Shown here: in pieces, positions 23,016 through 33,433 of the stretch
Numbering within the stretch: the first letter of the stretch is position 1
How the letters are laid out: each line of letters opens with the position of its first letter
Assembly (NCBI RefSeq): GCF_964030865.1
Contig: NZ_OZ034984.1
Coordinates: 930,001 to 994,000, forward strand
Direction of reading: 5' to 3'
DNA length: 64,000 nt
Source of the DNA: Spiroplasma endosymbiont of Dioctria linearis
GTDB taxonomy: Bacteria > Bacillota_I > Bacilli_A > Mycoplasmatales > Mycoplasmataceae
Notes under the pieces: generated by a model
What the model saw: only the letters and a program-made list of their open reading frames with translations
Databases searched by the model: none
Told to the model about the DNA's origin: nothing
Program-made: the position numbers and the translations under genes

Positions 23016-23245
23016 AAATCCCTTGTTTAACCTTAATTGTTATAAACTTACTCATTTATACTACTTCCACACATTTACCCCTAAGATAAATCTGTTGATA
23101 TCCTTTATGTGAAATTTGTGTTTTTTATTTCTATAATGTTATAACTAAAAAAACAAAAAAAGGTATAGTTTTTTCAAAAAAATTTAAGAAAATAATTCAT
23201 TTAGTTTCACTAAATAAGATTTTTTTCTAAAAGAGAATGTTAAGA

Positions 23246-23269
23246 ATAAAAAAAGCCTTATCAGGGCTT
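23246..23269 (-). terminator. Rho-independent terminator after ptsH
   Basis: AAGCC/GGCTT stem (loop of 7) followed by seven U on the minus strand, 8 bp after the ptsH stop. Confidence 0.8.
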
Positions 23270-23276
23270 ATTAATA

Positions 23277-23540
23277 CTAGATAATTGAGTTATCTTTCAT
23301 TGCTTTCTCAATTGCCTCAATAGCTTCGTTTTCGTCTTGGCCATTTGCTTCAATTGTAATTTCAGCACCAGTTTTAACTGCTAATGCCATAACATTCATA
23401 ATTGATTTTAAATTACCTTCTTTATCTCCACATTTTATTTTAATTTCTGATGCGTATTTTGAAGCTTCTTTCGTTAAAACTGATGCAGGTCTTGCATGTA
23501 ATCCAACTGGATCAATTACTTTAGCTGTAAATGAAGTCAT
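23277..23540 (-). CDS. ptsH: phosphocarrier protein HPr
   Basis: Relays phosphate from enzyme I to IIA proteins. It is 87 aa with the active-site His15 in GLHARPAS and the regulatory Ser46 in NLKSIMNVMAL, the site used by HPr kinase/phosphatase, whose gene is at 54.4-55.3 kb. Both phosphorylation sites are therefore present in the genome together with the kinase. Monocistronic: it has its own promoter and terminator. The ATG at 23540 follows AAGGAGGATAATAC. Confidence 0.97.
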   Translation of the reverse strand: MTSFTAKVIDPVGLHARPASVLTKEASKYASEIKIKCGDKEGNLKSIMNVMALAVKTGAEITIEANGQDENEAIEAIEKAMKDNSII

Positions 23541-23562
23541 GTATTATCCTCCTTAACAATAT

Positions 23563-23593
23563 TATTGTATATAAAAATGATACATATACAATA
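23563..23593 (-). promoter_or_regulatory. ptsH promoter, palindromic
   Basis: TTGTAT and TACAAT on the minus strand, 16 bp apart, form a promoter whose -35 and -10 lie in the two arms of a perfect 10-bp inverted repeat (23563-23572 and 23584-23593). The symmetry may be chance or a dimer-binding site. Confidence 0.5.
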
Positions 23594-23621
23594 AAAAAAA
23601 CGCTTTAAATTTTAATTAATT

Positions 23622-25793
23622 CTATTCTATTTTTTCTCATGAAGCAGAGTTTATTGGTATCATTTTAACACCCTGTTTTGGATCTGTAAAAGCCACCGAA
23701 ATATATCTATCAATAATCTTAATAACTAGACCATCTCCAAAAATCATATGTTTTATTTTATCGCCTTTAACTACGCCAGCCTCCAGTTTATCAGGTTTTA
23801 GTTCTAAATTTGCTTTTCCTTTATAAGTACTTGAGACATCAGTATTAGAGTGAAAATAAATGCTTTTTTCTATTTCATATAATTCAGGATTAAGCTCTTG
23901 AATAAATCTAGAAGGTCCTAATTCACCATTAGATATATAAGAATATTCTCCTGAAACGTAAGATATAAAAAGTCTTTCTTGAGCTCTTGTAATTGCAACA
24001 TAAAATGCTCTTCTTTCTTCTTCTAAATTTTCAATTGATAAAAAGCTCATTTTTGAGGGGAATACATCTTTGTTTAGACCCACAATAAATACAACCTTAT
24101 TTTCTAATCCTTTTGCCGAGTGAATTGTTAATAGAGTAACCTTATTTATCTCATTTTTATTTTCTTCATCACTTGACAAAGCCTCTTCTTGTAAAAAGAT
24201 AACTGCTCTATTTAAGTCATTTTCAGTTTCATTATAATAAGTGTCATATTTTTCCATTTGATCATAATATGCTTCTAAATTTTGCAATGCTTCAATATCT
24301 TCTTTATCTTTTAAATCTAGACGGTCTCTATAACCAGATTCTTTAATTAAAGTTTCTGTTAATTTTAATATACTTTTATTTTCTTCAAATATTTTTCTTG
24401 CGTTTTTTAAGCATTCTATAAGATCATTTAAATTTTTGGATATTTGATTAACTTCTTGACTTTTTGTTGTTAATAAATCAAATAAATTTAAATTTAATTG
24501 TTCTGATGCTACTTTTAATTTTGAAGCTGTTACAGCTCCGACTTTAGGAGTAAATGTAAAAACTCTTTCCATAGATAAATCATCTTTAAATACAACTGCT
24601 CGTAGTAGAGCAGTTACATCTTTAATTACTTTTCTATCTCTAAATTTAAACCCTCCAATTAGCTGAAAAGGAATTTTTTGATTTTGAAATTCCTTTTCAA
24701 ATTCCTGGGACCATGCATTTGTTCGATAGAGAACAAAAATATCTGAATACTTATAATTATTTTCCTGAACAAGTTCCTTTATTTTTTTAGATACAAATTT
24801 TGCTTCAAAGTTTCTTGAAGCTACTTCTTTGACTTGAACTATTTCCCCCTCTTTTTTTTGAGTAAAAATATCCTTCTTCTCTCTATTTTTATTATTATCA
24901 ATAAAGTTATTTGCAATATCCAAAATTGGTTTTGTTGATCTATAATTTTCATTTAGAATTATTGTACGAGAGTTTGAAAACTCATTTCTAAAATTAAGAA
25001 TAATATTTACCTTTGCACCTCTTCATGAATAAATAGTTTGATCTGGGTCTCCAACAACAGTCAAATTATTTTTTTTGCCTGTTAATCATTTTACTAAATC
25101 AAATTGTATGTAATTTGTATCTTGAAACTCATCCACCATTATATAGTCAAATCTATTTCTTCATTTTTCTATTATATTTATATTATCGTTGAATAGTTTA
25201 TGAACTTTCAAAATTAAGTCGTCAAAGTCCAAATAATTTTTTTCATATAAATATTGTTGATAATCTCTATAAGCTTTTGCTCATTTCTTTTCTTCAAAAT
25301 TAAAAGTTTCTTCATATGCTTCATTTCAATCAATCTGTTTAGACTTTCAATTACTAATTTTAGATAGAATTTTTCTTTCTGGCCTATTTTTTTCTGTACT
25401 AATATCGAGTTTTTTAATTATATCTCTAATTATTTTTGCTTGATCTGAAGCATCAATAATAGTGAAATCCTTTGATATACCAATATCTTCACAATCTTCT
25501 CTAAGCACTCTAACACAAAAAGAGTGAAATGTTGTAATCAAAGGACTTCTATCTAAATTTGGAATTATTTTACTAACTCTATCTTTCATTTCCTGAGCTG
25601 CTTTATTTGTAAAAGTAACTGCTAATATCTTTGATGGGTAAATTCCTTCTTTTTCAATTAGATATGCTATTTTCGTTGTTATAACTCTCGTTTTACCACT
25701 TCCAGCTCCCGCTATTATTCTTACAGGCACATCAGTAGTAATTACTGAATCAAGTTGCTCATCATTTAATTCTTTTAATAGTTCTTTTATCAT
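23622..25793 (-). CDS. pcrA: ATP-dependent DNA helicase PcrA/UvrD
   Basis: Superfamily 1A helicase acting in nucleotide excision repair and replication-fork clearing, 723 aa. Seen in order: Q motif (LNDEQLDSV), Walker A AGAGSGKTRVI, motif Ia (TFTNKAAQEM), TFHSFCVR, motif II VDEFQDTN, motif III GDPDQTIYSWRGA, motif IV ENYRST, motif V TIHSAKGLE and motif VI VAITRAQERLFIS. About seven TGA codons encode Trp in the middle part. The C-terminal stretch (KGDKIKHMIFGDGLVIKI) is the small Tudor-like domain typical of PcrA. It works with UvrA and UvrB encoded at 57-62 kb. Convergence with rep-like helicases is excluded by the C-terminus. Confidence 0.93.
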
Positions 25794-25864
25794 GTAAATA
25801 ACTCCTATAACTTTTCTATAATATCAATTTTTAGAGATAAAACTTCGGAAAATAAAATAATAAT

Positions 25865-27040
25865 TTAAATACTTTTTAAATCCTGATAAAGTTTTTCAAA
25901 AAATTCAGATTCAATTAATTTGTTATGTCCCGGTTTAGAACTTAACATTAAACATACACTAAATTTATTTATGGGATCAACTAATCCTGTAGAACCTAAT
26001 AAGCCATCTCAGCCAAATTCTCCAATTTCAGTTAGTGGAAAATTTTTATTTTCTATTCTTACTCTTACACCATAACCATAACTATAATCTTCATTTAAAG
26101 TTCATCTAAAATTTGATCTCAATTTTTTTAGTCTATCTGTTGTCATTTCTTTTAAAATTTTTTCACTAATGATTTGCTCTCCTTTTATATTTTTTCCATC
26201 AATTAAGAAATCTAAAAACTTCAAATAATCACCTACTGTTGTAAATAAGCCAGCCCCACCCATTGGCATTTTTGGAACATTGTCAATTTCTTGAATAAAA
26301 AAATTAAAATTCTCTACTTTTTCCAAAATAGGCTTATCTTCTAATAAACTTCAATTATAAACTTTTGCTTCTCTTCTTCTATCTTTTAAGTAGAAGTCGC
26401 TGTCTAACATTTCTAACCTGTCAAATATTCTTTGCTTTACAAAATCTCTATAACTCATTGATGTAGCTTTTTCTATTACGGCTGCAATAACATCTAGTGA
26501 TAAACCATATCTTCAATTTGTTCCTGGTTCAAATTCTAAAGGAATTTTTGAAAGTTTATTTATAAAAGTATAGTAATCCATAAATTTACCATTGATTGGC
26601 TTTACAAATTCTGCTAATAGTAAAGTTGTCTGTTTTTGGGTTATAGTTTTATTTCCAAAATATGCTAACCCTGAAGTCATTGTTAATAAATGTTTAATTA
26701 AAATTTCATTCTTAGCTTCAACTATTTCATTATTATTTTGAATATTTAAAACTTTCATATTTTTAAATTCAGGAAAAAATTTATGTAGAGGATCATTTAA
26801 ATCTATTACTTTTTCATCAATTAAAGTTAAAAATGCAGCCACTGTTACTGTTTTTGTTAGTGAATAACCCCTAAAAATTAAATTTTCATTCATTTCAGAT
26901 TTTGTATCTATATCATTAATTCCATAGGAAAATGAAAAAATGTTTTTTTTATTTTTATTAATTTTTAAAACTGCTCCTGTAAAATATTTTTTTTCAACTA
27001 ACTCTATCAATTTATTTTTAGTATTTTCAAAATTATTCAT
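25865..27040 (-). CDS. serine hydrolase, beta-lactamase/esterase family
   Basis: A 391-residue protein of the class C beta-lactamase / EstB / LACTB superfamily. The nucleophile motif SxxK appears as SLTK near residue 60, preceded by the usual FRGYS context. LLTMTSGL and the GTNWRYGLSLD region (YxN/YxL position) and a late GWDGLLGSTG (HTG/GSTG position) match the family. No signal peptide is seen, so it is probably cytoplasmic. In a wall-less cell there is no peptidoglycan substrate; a carboxylesterase or peptidase role is likelier than drug resistance. Its ATG overlaps the RDD gene stop by 8 bp (ATGAATAA), making it the last gene of a three-gene operon. Confidence 0.8.
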
Positions 27041-27704
27041 CTTCTTCTCCTATTATTTTTTTTATTTCTTCTAAATCAATTTTACCTGGTCTATTTTTTT
27101 GTAGGTGGATATGATCAATAGTTTCATCTTTTTTTTCAATAACTACTATTTTTTCTAAAAAATAAACTCTTATTTTTAATTTTAAATCTATTGAGGAAAT
27201 ATTATCTTTTTGTAAATAGATTGTTAAAGGAATATAAATAAATCACATTGCGAGAAAAGTATATCCTATATTATTTATTATTTTTAAAATAATTATATTA
27301 TCAGAATCTTTTGGAGTAGTAAATAAAATAACTCCCATAATAATTTGAATAATTAATAAAAAAAATAAAGGAACATATAGAAAATATAATTCTCTTAAAA
27401 ATACATTTGATAATGTTATTTTTTCATTATTTATTTTTTTTAATCTTAAATTAAAAATTAATTTTCCCAAAGTATTCCCTTTACATAAGTATGGTAAAAG
27501 TACAAAGTATAAAAACAATACTAGTTGGCTTACAGGAATATTTATAAGTAAACTATTTAAATCATGAATAGGATTTAGAAATGACAATAGTAAAGTTGGA
27601 ATTGAACAGATAATAATATCAAAAAGTCTTGCAAAAAAGATTCTTCCTAAATGTGGCTTAACCAAATTATGAGAAAAATCATTTTTACTATTTTGATTTA
27701 TCAT
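27033..27704 (-). CDS. RDD-family membrane protein (223 aa)
   Basis: Residues about 20-165 hold four hydrophobic spans and the RDD-type motif region: RIFFARLFDIIICS at the first span (R...R..D) and GNTLGKLIFNLRL after the third, both hallmarks of the RDD family. The last 55 residues are hydrophilic and acidic. RDD proteins have been linked to ion exchange or transport, but function here is unknown. The ATG at 27704 follows AGGATGA; the gene is between a glycosyltransferase and the serine hydrolase, with coupled reading. Confidence 0.78.
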
Positions 27705-27719
27705 TGAAAATCATCCTTT

Positions 27720-28688
27720 TTATTTTGCTAATTTTAATAGGTTTTTCATATATGACGAAAAGCCTATTACTACTTCTTTAAACTTCTCATCTTTTGTTTC
27801 TAGAAAAGCTTTATTATTTTTCATAAACTCTTCTCTTTTATCTTCAAATTTTCTGCTTGCAAAACTAGATGCCTTTTTAATTAATAATTTATTATCAAAT
27901 TTTCTAATATTCCACAATCATATATGTATCATAGTTTTATAATAAGCATAATTTAAATAATCTTTTAAGTTTTTAAATTTACCAATTCTTCTAAAGTAAT
28001 TTAAAATATGAGTTCATTGATTAACTAAGTCAAAAACTGAATATTGAACTTTTTGCAAACTCATTTCTTCTAATGGCTCTTTTATGTTTAAAAATAGATA
28101 TGAATTTGCCTGTCCTAAAATTTTATATGCAAATAACATATCGTATCTTACAAACCTTCTGAATTTAAAACCAAATTCTTTTAATAAATTTGTTTTAAAT
28201 AATTTATTTGATAAAGAACTACTTAAATAAGCAAATGGTTCAAATTCATTATTTAAATTATAAATTTTTCCTTTTTCTAAAAAAGTATCTATACATTTAT
28301 CTGATAAACCAGTTAATTGCGTAGTATATTCCAAAATATCAATTTCTTGATTTTTATATTTTCCTAATTCTTTTTTTAATAGACTAATAAAGTTAGGATT
28401 AATTTTGTCTCCTTGAGATATAAAATGTATATACTCACCATCAGCTAAATCAATAGCAGTGTTTCAGCAAACTGCAGCTCCTTGAATTGAACTATTTATA
28501 ACTATTTTTATATTTTCAATATCTCAAAAATATTTTCTTGATATTGAAAGTTGTTCATTACTTTCTAGCATTTTATCTGAAATTAAAATTATTTCATAAT
28601 CCTTTTCACTTTGATCTAAAATACTTTGTAATGTAGCGTCTATATTTTCTTCAATATCTTGTCATGTAAGAACAAATGAGACTAACAT
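27720..28688 (-). CDS. family 2 glycosyltransferase-like protein (322 aa)
   Basis: N-terminal GT-A fold: SFVLTWQDIEENIDATLQS, the DYEIILISD strand, and GEYIHFISQGDKI, where the DxD nucleotide-sugar motif is replaced by QGD. The residues after 150 (FRRFVRYDMLFAYK) match the usual acceptor-side helix. In mollicutes such proteins add hexoses to lipids or proteins at the inner membrane face. The altered DxD leaves the enzyme activity open. No membrane span is visible. The ATG at 28688 follows a GGGGGG tract acting as ribosome-binding site. It is the first gene of a trio with the RDD protein and serine hydrolase. Confidence 0.72.
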
Positions 28689-28761
28689 AGAATACCCCCC
28701 TACTTATTACAATAATTTTACACTAATTTATAAGTACAAAAAACCTTTTGTAGAAATACAT

Positions 28762-28784
28762 AAAAAAGCAAAGTAATTTGCTTT
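28762..28784 (-). terminator. Rho-independent terminator after asnS
   Basis: Perfect 8-bp stem AAAGCAAA/TTTGCTTT with loop TTAC, then U-run on the minus strand. The stem begins inside the asnS stop codon. Confidence 0.8.
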
Positions 28785-30145
28785 TAAAATATTAAATTTC
28801 TAGGAGTTCTTGGGAAAGAAATTACATCTCTTATATTTGAAGCCCCAGTTACATACATTATAAGTCTTTCAAAACCAAGACCAAATCCAGATGATTTATA
28901 ATAACCATAATTTCTAAGTTCATTATATCAACTTAAATCATTTGGCTCAATTCCCATTTCCTTACATCTCTGAATAATTTTATCAAAACTATCCTCTCTT
29001 TGGCTTCCCCCAACTAATTCCCCAATACCTGGTACTAATAAATCTGCTGCTGCCACAGTTTTATTATTATCATCTTGTTTCATATAAAAAGCTTTAATAT
29101 CTTTTGGATAATTAGTTACAAAAGTTGGACACTTATTAACAACTTCACATATGTATCTTTCATGTTCTGTCCCTAAATCAAGACCAAATTCTATATTTGA
29201 TTCTTCAAATTTATGTCCATCTTTAACAGCTTTTTTAAGAACCTCAATAACTTGTTCATATTTATTTATGGCAAATTTTGAGTTTCTTACATTATTTAAT
29301 TTATCAATTAATCCTTCTTCCAAATTATTATTACAGAATTCTAGTTCATCTTTTGCGGTTTCAAAAATATAATTAATTGTGTATTTAATTAAGCTTTCAA
29401 TAATTTCTAAATTTCCCTTTAAGTCACAAAAAGCCATTTCTGGTTCTATCATTCAAAATTCAGCTGCATGCTTTGAAGTATTAGAATTTTCTGCTCTAAA
29501 AGTTGGACCAAAAGTATAAATATTTTTAAAGGCTTGTGCATAAGACTCACCATGTAATTGACCAGAAACAGTTAAACTTGCCTTTTTACCAAAGAAATCA
29601 TTTTCATAATTAGCATCTTTTATAGTAGTAACTGTAAAAGATTCTCCTGCTCCTTCAGCATCATTAGCTGTTAGAATTGGTGTATTTATATAAATAAAGT
29701 TTTTCTCTTGAAAAAATTTATGAATAGCAAAAGCTGCTACTGACCTAATTTTAAAAATAGATTGAAAAGTTTTAGTTCTTGCTCTTAAATGAGATATTTC
29801 TCTCAAAAATTCAGGTGAATGTTCTTTTTTTTGAAGTGGATAATCTTCAATTGCTTGATCCAATAAAGTAATTTCTTCAGCTTGAACTTCAAATTCTTGC
29901 TGTTTTCCAGGCGTTAATATTACATTTCCCCTTATTTCTATAATAGAACCCACTCTAGATTGACTAGCTTGTTCATAACCTTTAATATCAGACTTATAAA
30001 CTACTTGAACATCTTTAATTGTCGTTCCATCATTTATAATTAAAAAACTGACAGTCTTACCTTGTCTATTATTTCTTACTCTTGCAATCAAATTTACTTG
30101 CTTTGCATTTTTATATTCTAAATATAATTCTTTAATATCGTTCAT
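28784..30145 (-). CDS. asnS: asparaginyl-tRNA synthetase
   Basis: Charges tRNA-Asn with asparagine. It is 453 aa, class IIb. The N-terminal OB-fold anticodon-binding domain spans residues about 15-110. Class II motif 2 is [25 protein letters not shown] ([13 protein letters not shown], then HAAEFW), and motif 3 is [15 protein letters not shown]. The Asn-specific context [13 protein letters not shown] supports AsnRS over AspRS. The start is set at 30145, where GGAAG precedes [11 protein letters not shown], rather than an ATG 33 bp upstream that lacks a ribosome-binding site. It forms a single-gene transcript ended by a hairpin. Confidence 0.94.
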
Positions 30146-30172
30146 ATTAATACTTCCTTTTGCAATATTATT

Positions 30173-30201
30173 ATACAAAAAAGAGAGTTAAAACTCCCTT
30201 T
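30173..30201 (-). terminator. Rho-independent terminator after the alpha/beta hydrolase gene
   Basis: Stem AAAGGGAGTT/AACTCTCTTT (one G-U pair) followed by a U-run on the minus strand. It also separates this operon from asnS. Confidence 0.75.
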
Positions 30202-30213
30202 TATTTTTATTAA

Positions 30214-31323
30214 CTAATTTAGTAATAAAGAAATTTTATCTTTTTTCTCAAATTTTAATAAACTTCATTCTTCTACTAAATTTTTAAAAAGTTTCTCATC
30301 TTTTTCATACAAATTAATAAACTCAGCTAATTTATAATTATATGTTTTAAAATGATATCTTACTGACTGAGTATGCATTGAAAAATTAAAAACTAAATAG
30401 TTATCCTCTTTACAATTTCTTTTCAATAATAGTTCGTACGTATCTGAGCAGCTTGTAACTTTGTCATCTGTTGAATGAAAAAATAAGGTTGGAAAGAGAC
30501 TTTTTTTATCAATATCTTCTAGAACTTTAAATATGCTGACATCATGTAAATTTAAATTACTTTCCTGTCGGTTATGTTTCTCAATTAATCTATTAATAAC
30601 TTTTTTAGTTCTTCTCTTTGGCAATAAGAATAAATAAATATTTCTAACATGTAAAAATAATCTAAATACACTTCCATAACCTGCATCTGAAACTAGAAAT
30701 TGTAAATTCAGTTTCTTAAATTCTTCATTGTATACTATCGAGCAATAATTAATTACAAAAGCTCCCATACTAGTTCCCATTAAAGCTAATTTATCAACTT
30801 TTTTATTTTTTTTAATTCAATCTACTGCTCCCATTAAATCATGCTGTTCATTTGCTCCCATTGTTGTAGAACCATTTTCTGATTGACCATGACCTCTAAA
30901 ATCAAAAACCAAAATATTATATCCCATTTTTGCAAAAGCCATTGCATGATGAAGTGATCAGGTTTTATGCCCAGCAAATCAATGACAAGCAATTACTCAC
31001 TTATTGGAATTCTTATTTGGTTCATAAATTAAACCTGAAATATTTAAACCATCTCTTGCTTTAAAATTAATTGAAGATATATTTTCAATATCTTTTACTT
31101 CAATTTCTGGTCTTTTATAAAATCTTTTAACAATTTTATTTGTAGTAAGAATCTCTCTGAGTCAAATTTTATCTTCTCTAGATTTATTGTATTTTTCAAC
31201 TTTTTTTGAAACCCTTAAAGAAGATTGCGAAAAAGGTTTTTCTAATCCTGAATAGAAAACTCTAAAACTTCTTTTAACACTATTTAATAAGGTATTTTTT
31301 CTTTGTTTTTGGGATTTTTTCAT
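30214..31323 (-). CDS. alpha/beta hydrolase (369 aa)
   Basis: Serine hydrolase fold with a long Lys/Arg-rich N-terminus (about 90 residues). FDFRGHGQSE supplies the oxyanion-side turn, GTSMGAF is the nucleophile elbow with the catalytic Ser, HSTDDKVT carries the Asp, and FSMHTQSVRYH holds the His. The pattern matches FrsA/YqkD-type esterases common in Firmicutes and mollicutes. No signal peptide, so it is cytoplasmic. Substrate unknown. It is third in an operon after tsaD and the SIS regulator, with a 24-bp gap. Confidence 0.83.
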
Positions 31324-31347
31324 AAACTAATACTCATTCCTATAAAA

Positions 31348-32127
31348 TTAATTATCAGAATTTAAAAAATGATAAATTAATAAGTCATTAAAATAATTAA
31401 ATGGTACAGAACTTGAAATATGTCCTTTATAAATACTCTTATCAGGATTATCTACTATTAGAGTATGAATAGAATTTAAATATTTTGTAATATCACTCGA
31501 CGCAACTTTTCCTGAAATATAAATTATTTTTTTCTTCATTTCTCCTAGTTCTGTTATTGCTTTGTCTAATCTTGAAGAATTACCATATCTAGTAAAGAAA
31601 ATAAAAATATCCTCTTCTTTTGAAGTTTTAATTCTATCTTTTATTGTTTCTTGGTCACTATCTAATAAATAAACATTAAATCCACTTTTGTAAAAAAAGT
31701 TTGAAAGTTCCTGTGCTGGGCCTGAAAGTAAATTTTCTCAATAACAAAAAAATATCTTTTTTGAAGATTTGATAATATTTAAAGTATCAAATATTGATTT
31801 TTTTTCTATTAATGCATAATTTTGTTTAATTATATTTATATAACCTGAAACAACATTTTCATCATTTTTTGCTATATTAATTTCTTGATTCTCTGCATCA
31901 TTTGCAAGAGAAATAGCAAAATCTCTAAACCCTTTAATGTTTAATTTTTTTAATAATCCATAAATTGCGCTGTAACCAGTTCCGGCTTCTTGTGCCATTC
32001 TTTCAATTTTCATATTTGTATCAACAATTTCTTTTAAGTGATCTCTAATATAGTCAACAATTTTCTTTTCCTTTATTGTTAAATCCTTATCATCGATTGT
32101 TGTTAATTTGCTTAAAAATGATCTCAT
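31348..32127 (-). CDS. RpiR/MurR-family regulator with SIS domain (259 aa)
   Basis: N-terminal RpiR helix-turn-helix (residues about 15-75: LTIKEKKIVDYI..., MAQEAGTGYSAIYGLLKKLNIKGFRDF) and a C-terminal SIS sugar-phosphate-binding domain (about 110-240, with IFFFTRYGNSS-like core: IFIFFTRYGNSSRLDK). Such proteins sense phosphosugars and control sugar genes. The target is unknown; the neighbours are tsaD and a hydrolase, not sugar genes. The ribosome-binding site TAGGAGAG uses the stop codon of tsaD, so the two are coupled. One TGA-encoded Trp lies at the hinge (CYWENLL). Confidence 0.82.
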
Positions 32128-32136
32128 AAATCTCTC

Positions 32137-33093
32137 CTACTTTTTATCTTTAATTAAATATTCATTTGTCAACTCAGCTATCATAGCTGCATTATCTGTA
32201 CAATACTTTAAATTTGGAATATTTACATTTTTTATATTATATTTTTTTCCTACTTTATAAAAAATATCTCTAATGCTTTGATTTGCACTAACTCCTCCAA
32301 CAACAGTTATTGTATTGGGTTTAAACTCCCTAATGGCCTTTTCAAATTTTAACATTAAACTATCAATTGCTGTTTTTTGAAAACTTGCACAAAAGTCTTC
32401 TATTATAATCTTTTCATTATTTTGATTTAGCTTATTGATTAAATTAAGACTAGCTGTTTTTAATCCTGAGAATGAAAAATCATAACTATCATCATTTTTA
32501 GTAATAGGCAATTTATACTTTTTGTCATTACCTTTTTGTGCTAATTTATCTATTTTTGGACCACCTGGATATTTAAATCCTAAAACTCTTGCTACTTTAT
32601 CATAACATTCACCAACAGCATCATCTTGAGTTGTACCTATTAATTCAAAAATCAATGGTTCTTTTAAAAATTGAATTTGAGTATGTCCCCCGCTAACCAC
32701 TAAAGCTAATACTGGATATTGAAATTTTTGTTCAATATTTGCTCCATATATGTGGCCCTGTATGTGGTTCATGTCCATTAACGGTTTTTTTAAATACATC
32801 GCAATAGTTTGTGCAACTAATTTCCCTATAATTAGACTTCCAATAAGTCCCGGATTTGATGTATAAGAAATATAATCTATATCTTCTAACTGAGAATTAC
32901 TTTGTTGAAGTGACTCTAATAATACCCAATGGAAATTCTCCACATGTAATCTTGAAGCTAATTCAGGAATGACTCCTCCAAATTCAGAGTGTTCCTTTAT
33001 TTGACTTGAAATTATATTAGACAAAATTTTTCCATTATCCATAATTGAAATACTAAATTCATCGCAACTTGACTCAATAGCCAAAATTCTCAT
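32137..33093 (-). CDS. tsaD: tRNA N6-adenosine threonylcarbamoyltransferase TsaD
   Basis: Transfers the threonylcarbamoyl group to A37 of ANN-decoding tRNAs, with TsaB and TsaE (not in the window). It is 318 aa, Kae1/Gcp fold: IESSCDEFS near the start, HVENFHW, the metal-binding HxxxH in MNHIQGHIYGA, and GPKIDKLA and VGGVSANQSIR motifs. The ATG at 33093 follows GGGAGG. It overlaps functionally with the regulator gene through the shared TAGGAG stop/ribosome-binding sequence. Confidence 0.95.
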   Translation of the reverse strand: MRILAIESSCDEFSISIMDNGKILSNIISSQIKEHSEFGGVIPELASRLHVENFHWVLLESLQQSNSQLEDIDYISYTSNPGLIGSLIIGKLVAQTIAMYLKKPLMDMNHIQGHIYGANIEQKFQYPVLALVVSGGHTQIQFLKEPLIFELIGTTQDDAVGECYDKVARVLGFKYPGGPKIDKLAQKGNDKKYKLPITKNDDSYDFSFSGLKTASLNLINKLNQNNEKIIIEDFCASFQKTAIDSLMLKFEKAIREFKPNTITVVGGVSANQSIRDIFYKVGKKYNIKNVNIPNLKYCTDNAAMIAELTNEYLIKDKK

Positions 33094-33433
33094 TTAAATC
33101 CTCCCTTTTAAAGTTATCTTTATTTTACTATATTTTAAAGTCTAGTAAAAGATTTAATAGAATATTTTTCCACAATGCAAAAATACACCAATATTAAGTT
33201 ATTAAATAAAATATGCACTTTATCACTTGTTTCTATTCATAGTTTAACTCTTTCAGGAGTTTTGAACATAAATTATATATACTCTCTTGAAAAAACTACT
33301 AAATTAAAATTCTTCAAAGTTGCAAATATTTATTATTTATTAAAAGGACTTAATAAATGAAATAAAAAATTCTGCATCTATTTAGGATGCAGAATTACTT
33401 ATATTGATTTTAAAAATATTTTTTATTTTTCTA
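33094..33433. other. intergenic region between tsaD and deoD
   Basis: About 340 bp. It holds the strong deoD terminator near the deoD end. A 44-codon minus-strand frame (33135-33269, starting MFKTPERVK) and a plus-strand frame starting at 33175 lack convincing ribosome-binding sites. I see no supported gene. Confidence 0.5.
33362..33396 (-). terminator. Rho-independent terminator after deoD
   Basis: Perfect 11-bp stem AATTCTGCATC/GATGCAGAATT (33368-33396) followed by six U on the minus strand. The most GC-rich terminator stem in the window. Confidence 0.85.

Larger units (their letters stand above)
22777..23276. other. 500-bp region upstream of nrdF, regulatory, no gene seen
   Basis: No convincing coding frame. 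It holds the nrdF promoter, the CTAGGTAT direct repeats, a large palindrome (22960-23032), and the ptsH terminator at its far end. A half site resembling an NrdR box (TATAGTGT, minus, near 22941) is not part of a full 16-bp box. Confidence 0.5.

Noticed and set aside
22777..23276. 2'-deoxyguanosine riboswitch upstream of nrdF, as known in M. florum.
   Set aside because: None of the aptamer's conserved junction sequences are present on the minus strand here.
25865..27040. Antibiotic-resistance beta-lactamase.
   Set aside because: No signal peptide, no wall in the organism, and motifs fit the broader serine-hydrolase family.
30146..30178. Upstream ATG for asnS at 30178.
   Set aside because: The GGAAG ribosome-binding site lies between it and the Met at 30145, which also fits the family N-terminus.
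33135..33269. Minus-strand 44-codon frame beginning MFKTPERVK.
   Set aside because: Only a weak purine stretch 12 bp upstream, no homology recognised, and a TGA inside; possible but unsupported.
33175..33360. Plus-strand open frame of 61 codons or more between tsaD and deoD.
   Set aside because: No ribosome-binding site, and with TGA read through it runs into the deoD terminator hairpin; codon content looks like random AT-rich DNA.
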